From Roseovarius sp. M141 (GTDB lineage Bacteria > Pseudomonadota > Alphaproteobacteria > Rhodobacterales > Rhodobacteraceae): a stretch of 64,000 nt of DNA. The position numbers and the translations under genes were made by a program. Below, piece after piece: positions 61,301-64,000 of the stretch; positions within the stretch are counted from its first letter, which is position 1, and every line of letters starts with the position of its first letter. The notes below the pieces were generated by a model. The model worked only from the letters and a program-made list of their open reading frames with translations. It was not told the DNA's origin and did no database searches. The stretch is from assembly GCF_024355225.1 (NCBI RefSeq), contig NZ_VCNH01000004.1:1-64000 (forward strand). Direction: 5' to 3'.

Positions 61301-62648
61301 GTTGGAGCCAGGCTGGCGGGCGGATGCCGCGATCCAGGGGCTTGGCCGCACGCATCGCTCGGCGCAGGTTTGCGCGCCGTTTTTCCGTGTCTGTACCTCG
61401 GATGTGCACGGCGAGAAGCGCTTCACCTCGACGATCGCCAAGCGCCTCGACCAGCTGGGGGCCCTGACCAAGGGCCAGCGCGAGACCGGCTCGCAGGGCA
61501 TGTTCCGCGAGGAGGACAATCTCGAAAGCCCGATCGCGCGGGCGGCGCTGCGTGGGTATTTCGCCGATCTTGCCACCGGGCGCGCTGAGGCGATGAGCTA
61601 CGAGAGCTTCACCGACTGGACAGCCCTGCGGCTGATCGACAAGGACGGGGTGCTCCTTGAGGAACTTCCCCCGATCCAGCGGTTTCTGAACCGGGTACTG
61701 GCCCTTCCCATCCACATGCAGAACGCGCTCTTTGCCGAGTTCATGCGCCGGATTGCCGATCAGACTGAACGGGCGCGCGCGGCGGGCACGCTCGATCTCG
61801 GCGTGGAAACCCTGCGTGGCGAAAAGACCGAGCAGGTCTCCACAGAGGATCTCTGGACCTGCCCGAAATCTGGCGCCGTGACGCGGATCATTGGGCTGGA
61901 GGTGACCGACCCGGTCCACGTGCTGTCGGCGGATGACGCCCTGTCGCGCAACCCCGACAAGCTGCCGATGGTCAATCGCGCCTCCGGTCGCGCGGCGCTC
62001 ATCTCGGCGCGGCCCATGCAGATGTATGACGAGGACATTGTCACGCTGATGCGCAAGGCGGTGCGGCCAAACGGGTCGAGCTATCTCGAAGAGGCACGGT
62101 TCGAGTCCTCGGCCTGGGAAGAGATCGGCAAGCCTGAGTTCGTACGGCTTTGGGATGAAGAGGCTGCGTCCCTGCCGAAAACCACCACGACCAAGCTCTA
62201 CCTGCTGACGGGGCTGCTGTTGCCGATCTGGAAGGACATCCCGACCACCAATGAGCGTATCTACCGCGTCACGCCGGACGGGGCGACCGCCATGATCGGG
62301 CGCACGCTGAGTGAGGAAGGGGCGGCCGCGCTGCGCGCCCGCTTCCTCGTCTCCAATCCGCAAACACCGCAGGAGATGCTGAGCGCCGCCCTCGGCACCA
62401 CCGCACCTGTCGATCTGGGCCGGGGTCTCACCCTGACCCGCCGCCGCGTCGCAGGCGAGATGCGTCTCGAGCTGGGCGGTGCGGATCGGGGCATGATCGA
62501 CGGCCTCAAGGCCCTCGGCTGCTTCACGGAGATCATCGCCTTCCAGTTGCGGGTGTTCCTGCCGCATGGGAATGGGATCGACACGAGGGGAATTCTGGCC
62601 CGGATCGTTGGGCAGGGAACCACCAAAGCGGCAGAACAAGCCGCCTGA
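58395..62648 (+). CDS. Fusion of N6-type DNA methylase and strawberry-notch-like superfamily 2 helicase
   Basis: The 1417-aa protein first has a methyltransferase domain (about 100-300) with LEPSAGTGALAAF (SAM binding, near 130) and MNPPFASS (NPPF catalytic motif, near 194). A helicase part follows: GYFLGDGTGCGKGRE (Walker A, near 477), LAFDEAHAMQN (DEAH, near 585), FYVSATGATS (motif III), SDAGGTGRSYHA and GLGRTHRSAQ (motif VI, near 982). This layout matches strawberry-notch-type proteins of plasmids and phages. It could modify or remodel incoming plasmid DNA; methylation of the entering strand against restriction is attractive. No Walker or NPPF residue is missing. Confidence 0.88.
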   Translation: MTKPNPALSVSHANLTSALAQIGAEIDHQPLRRSALARIMRETFHGSDAGGAWDWRIAYDLMQAAAVQVLLRGDGAVGDIATAKQIASRLLTETRRSEQQIRLQQFSTPPPFAALVLRAAAIRKGETVLEPSAGTGALAAFAARAGATLLLNEIDPFRQRLLRALFGDEVTGHDGEHIDDLLQTPVLPDVVVMNPPFASSVDRSRDKHIAAKHLIAAAKRLAPGGRLVAIMPPGFTPERDAAHWSRACGLLRPRLALTMPGQVYRKLGTSVETQLMVFDKVQEGGEMIRANVRDLDEALAYVDAVAATRPEMRPAQRAEAIPHARPTVPSSAPRKTAASPVAASKPRANAVVPLTFTSLSNPRENTPVSDIYARYRPQRIEIAGAQEHPTPLVESIAMASVAPPLPQAEAADGLRLPGRLIEEGHLSEAQLETIIMAHDAHERDLPGRFTIDDDKTKLTRADGDPDAHAYRLGYFLGDGTGCGKGRECAGLILVNWLAGRRKAIWVSKSATLIEDAIRDWSDLGGSPADIQSLSKWKPDQQIPMGDGILFVTYATLRSAGKCGTTRLNQILDWMGAGFDGVLAFDEAHAMQNAAGSSEGRGVKPSQQGLAGLRLQLAAPRARVFYVSATGATSVHNLAYASRLGLWGQGPEYPFPSRESFVAAMEAGGVAAMEVVARDLKTLGHYTARALSFDGVEYDVLEHALTPAQIEIYDAYAGAFRTIHHNLEAALTATGVNDASGQTNASAAKASAKSRFESTKQRFFNHLLMGMKAPSIIHAIKDDLAAGKACVIQVVSTGESLLKRRLEAMDPEDELVEGALTPRDYVLGYLEQAFPIHAQKLVEIDGNMVAEALRDETGALVVSREALALRDAAMMELMTLAPIPAALDQILWVFGDEAVAEVTGRSIRPLKSRDGALFTEKRSASSNFSETRAFMDGEKDILIFSDAGGTGRSYHAARTAKNQKRRRHYLLEPGWRADAAIQGLGRTHRSAQVCAPFFRVCTSDVHGEKRFTSTIAKRLDQLGALTKGQRETGSQGMFREEDNLESPIARAALRGYFADLATGRAEAMSYESFTDWTALRLIDKDGVLLEELPPIQRFLNRVLALPIHMQNALFAEFMRRIADQTERARAAGTLDLGVETLRGEKTEQVSTEDLWTCPKSGAVTRIIGLEVTDPVHVLSADDALSRNPDKLPMVNRASGRAALISARPMQMYDEDIVTLMRKAVRPNGSSYLEEARFESSAWEEIGKPEFVRLWDEEAASLPKTTTTKLYLLTGLLLPIWKDIPTTNERIYRVTPDGATAMIGRTLSEEGAAALRARFLVSNPQTPQEMLSAALGTTAPVDLGRGLTLTRRRVAGEMRLELGGADRGMIDGLKALGCFTEIIAFQLRVFLPHGNGIDTRGILARIVGQGTTKAAEQAA

Positions 62649-62742
62649 AAAGTCAAAGAGGGCTTTGGGCCGGGCGTCGCGGATCTGGGTTTCACCGGTC
62701 TGCGCTTTCCGGCCGCGCGCTGACCAATGCCACGCCCGGCCC
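62645..62742 (+). promoter_or_regulatory. Leader repeat and long-range inverted repeat
   Basis: CTGAAAAGTCAAAGAGGGCTTT (62645-62666) leads into GGGCCGGGCGT (62667-62677), which pairs perfectly with ACGCCCGGCCC (62732-62742). Inner CGCGG/CCGCG bases extend the fold. The gene start follows at 62770. Confidence 0.6.
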
Positions 62743-62769
62743 CCCAATTACAGACAAGAGGACAGACCC

Positions 62770-63156
62770 ATGACCAATCCCCAGATCGATTATGCCGCAA
62801 TGGCGGCTCAGTGGCGGGCGGAGCGCGAAACCACCCTGAAGGCGACCCGAGCGGAGCTGCTCGCGCAACTACGTGCGCTTGGCATCAGCGAGGTCACTGC
62901 CGAATACGAAGGCTATGGCGACTCCGGCAATGTCGAGGATGTGACGGTGCAGCCTGCAGAGGTCCAGCTGCCGGAGGCGCTTGCCGCAGAGGTTGGCGAC
63001 TTCGCCTGGTCGCTGGCCTATCACCATCACCCGGGGTTCGAAAACAATGAGGGCGGCTATGGCACGCTGACTTGGGACATTGCAGCAGACAGCATCACGC
63101 TCGATCACGCGGACCGCTATGTCGAATGCTCGCACAGCTATGACGAGGGTCTTTGA
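62770..63156 (+). CDS. Hypothetical plasmid protein, 128 aa (DUF6878-like suggested)
   Basis: The protein starts MTNPQIDYAAMAAQWRAERE. Conserved-looking blocks are LRALGISEVTAEYEGYGDSGNVEDV and WSLAYHHHPGFENNEGGYGTLTWDIAADSITLDHADRYVE. An acidic, His-rich small protein of this type is frequent next to large ParB-like and helicase genes on alphaproteobacterial plasmids. Function is unknown. The next ATG follows its stop by one base. Confidence 0.78.
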   Translation: MTNPQIDYAAMAAQWRAERETTLKATRAELLAQLRALGISEVTAEYEGYGDSGNVEDVTVQPAEVQLPEALAAEVGDFAWSLAYHHHPGFENNEGGYGTLTWDIAADSITLDHADRYVECSHSYDEGL

Positions 63157-63157
63157 G

Positions 63158-63619
63158 ATGGCCCAACCGCTTCATCATGCCGAAAGCTCCGCCCGGAAAT
63201 TCGGCGGGGTGCCGTCTGACTATCAGTCCATACATGACTGGTTCGACGCCTCGAAAGAGCACCTCGCGCTCTTTACGCACCGAGCCATGCGTCACCATGC
63301 CCAAGGCCTATTTGAGGCCGAACGTGTCTTCGGCGTGTCCCTGACCAATAGCGCAGGTCGGGACATTCCCGTGCGCTGGATCGGCGAGCAGCATATCCGT
63401 GAAGACTGCCAGGGCCGCATTCCGAGCATGGCGGACTGGCTGCGACGGATCCAGCCCGAGCCATGGATGGCCAATGGTCATATCGACCGCCATGTCGGCG
63501 ATGAGCCCTGCGGCGACCCAGGGGTCGCTTGGGCCTCCGAGGTCGCCGCCGGACGAACCGTTCTTGGCCTGAAAGATTGGATGGCGGCGCGCGCGATGCA
63601 AGCCACGCAAAGCGCCTGA
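63158..63619 (+). CDS. Hypothetical plasmid protein, 153 aa (DUF6915-like suggested)
   Basis: The protein starts MAQPLHHAESSARKFGGVPSDYQSIHDWFD and has HRAMRHHAQGLFEAERVFG and IPVRWIGEQHIREDCQGRIPSMADWLRRI, a His-rich helical pattern. I am unsure of the family number. It is cotranscribed with the gene just upstream and followed by a terminator-like hairpin. Confidence 0.78.
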   Translation: MAQPLHHAESSARKFGGVPSDYQSIHDWFDASKEHLALFTHRAMRHHAQGLFEAERVFGVSLTNSAGRDIPVRWIGEQHIREDCQGRIPSMADWLRRIQPEPWMANGHIDRHVGDEPCGDPGVAWASEVAAGRTVLGLKDWMAARAMQATQSA

Positions 63620-63654
63620 CAGGTCTCGGTCGTTTGCCAAACGAATGCCGCACG

Positions 63655-63680
63655 GAAGCCCGGTTGGAAGATCGGGCTTC
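63655..63680 (+). terminator. Hairpin between the last two genes
   Basis: GAAGCCCG (63655-63662) and CGGGCTTC (63673-63680) pair perfectly over 8 bp with a 10-nt loop. TTGCG follows. A small CGTTT-gcc-AAACG palindrome lies just upstream. Confidence 0.55.
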
Positions 63681-63719
63681 TTGCGTCGTTTCCCCACCAA
63701 TCTTCTTAAGGAGGTTCGC

Positions 63720-64000
63720 ATGACACTCGAAGACATCAAGGCGGCCGTCGATGCCGGGCAGACCGTGCATTGGGCCAATACCGGCTACATTGTCCACAAG
63801 GACGGGCTCGGTCAGTACCTGATCACCTATGTGCCGAATGGTAGCTGCATCGGCCTGACAGACCGGAGCGGGCACCGGTTGAACGGAAAAGAGGCGGAGT
63901 TCTTCATAGCGCGATCCGAGGACGGCGCGGAAAATCCGGGCAGCCAATCAAGACCAGACGGGCAGGGGAGGGGCGTAACACCAGGAGGCGCGGGGGCATT
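63720..64000 (+). CDS. Hypothetical protein, start of gene (3' end outside window)
   Basis: ATG 63720 is preceded by AAGGAGG, a near-perfect ribosome binding site. The frame stays open to the right edge: MTLEDIKAAVDAGQTVHWAN, then TGYIVHKDGLGQYLITYVPNGSCIGLTDRSGHRLNGKEAEFF and a Gly/Pro/Arg-rich tail. The first 65 residues look like a compact small domain; no family is recognised. Confidence 0.7.
   Translation, partial: MTLEDIKAAVDAGQTVHWANTGYIVHKDGLGQYLITYVPNGSCIGLTDRSGHRLNGKEAEFFIARSEDGAENPGSQSRPDGQGRGVTPGGAGA

Noticed and set aside
60849..62747. Minus-strand open frame of 632 codons opposite the helicase gene
   Set aside because: The + strand encodes helicase motifs across the same span, and the minus frame lacks a ribosome binding site and recognisable motifs.
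1..64000. CRISPR arrays, tRNA and rRNA genes
   Set aside because: No regularly spaced repeats, and no tRNA or rRNA-like sequence was noticed on either strand.

Overview
The window looks like part of a repABC megaplasmid from an alphaproteobacterium, most likely the Rhodobacterales/Roseobacter group. The evidence is the repA-repB-repC order with a counter-transcribed RNA, perfect parS-like palindromes, an alphaproteobacterial-type LexA box (GTTC-N7-GTTC), high GC in the backbone, and a set of plasmid-type genes (ArdC, DUF3768, PrlF/YhaV, methylase-helicase). Family assignments were made by eye from motifs; no database search was run.

Region 1 (1-23 kb) is a lipopeptide NRPS/PKS cluster. The + strand carries the end of an A-PCP protein, a stand-alone condensation protein with a TubC-type docking domain, and a JmjC-type oxygenase. 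They converge on a long minus-strand operon whose order of synthesis runs right to left: a giant protein FAAL-ACP-C-A(Gly-like)-PCP-C-TauD/SyrP-like hydroxylase, an MbtH protein, a protein with a degenerate C-like domain, A(Asn-like) and PCP, a KS-AT-KR-ACP polyketide module whose KR has lost two catalytic residues, and a Sfp-type phosphopantetheinyl transferase. The predicted backbone is fatty acyl-Gly-(beta-hydroxy?)Asn-ketide, continued by parts outside the window. No thioesterase is visible. To the right lie an M28 peptidase, a 55-aa helical protein and a PaaK/CapK-like adenylate-forming enzyme.

Region 2 (23-30.2 kb) is visibly richer in AT. It holds an acetamidase/formamidase and a complete dipeptide/oligopeptide ABC importer, and it ends in a decayed fragment of a second acetamidase directly at the junction with the plasmid backbone.

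Region 3 (30.2-39.6 kb) is the replicon: an HTH-type plasmid protein, a serine recombinase, repABC with ctRNA and three identical parS palindromes, a large additional ParB-like protein and small genes in hairpin-rich surroundings.

Region 4 (39.6-50.6 kb) is a redox/metal island: a two-component system, two PepSY proteins, a ferric-reductase-like membrane flavocytochrome, a DUF2271 protein, a PepSY-TM/flavodoxin reductase, ApbE, a P1B-type ATPase and a VIT-family Fe/Mn transporter. Both PepSY promoters carry the same pair of oppositely oriented CTGA-N7-CTGA boxes, probably the operator of the response regulator.

Region 5 (50.6-64 kb) has nearly all genes on the + strand: ArdC, a second large ParB-like protein, a methylase/strawberry-notch helicase fusion, PrlF/YhaV and several conserved-type small proteins. 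Many start codons are preceded by long perfect hairpins, some covering the ribosome binding site. This resembles the leading region of a conjugative plasmid, where genes may be read from incoming single-stranded DNA.
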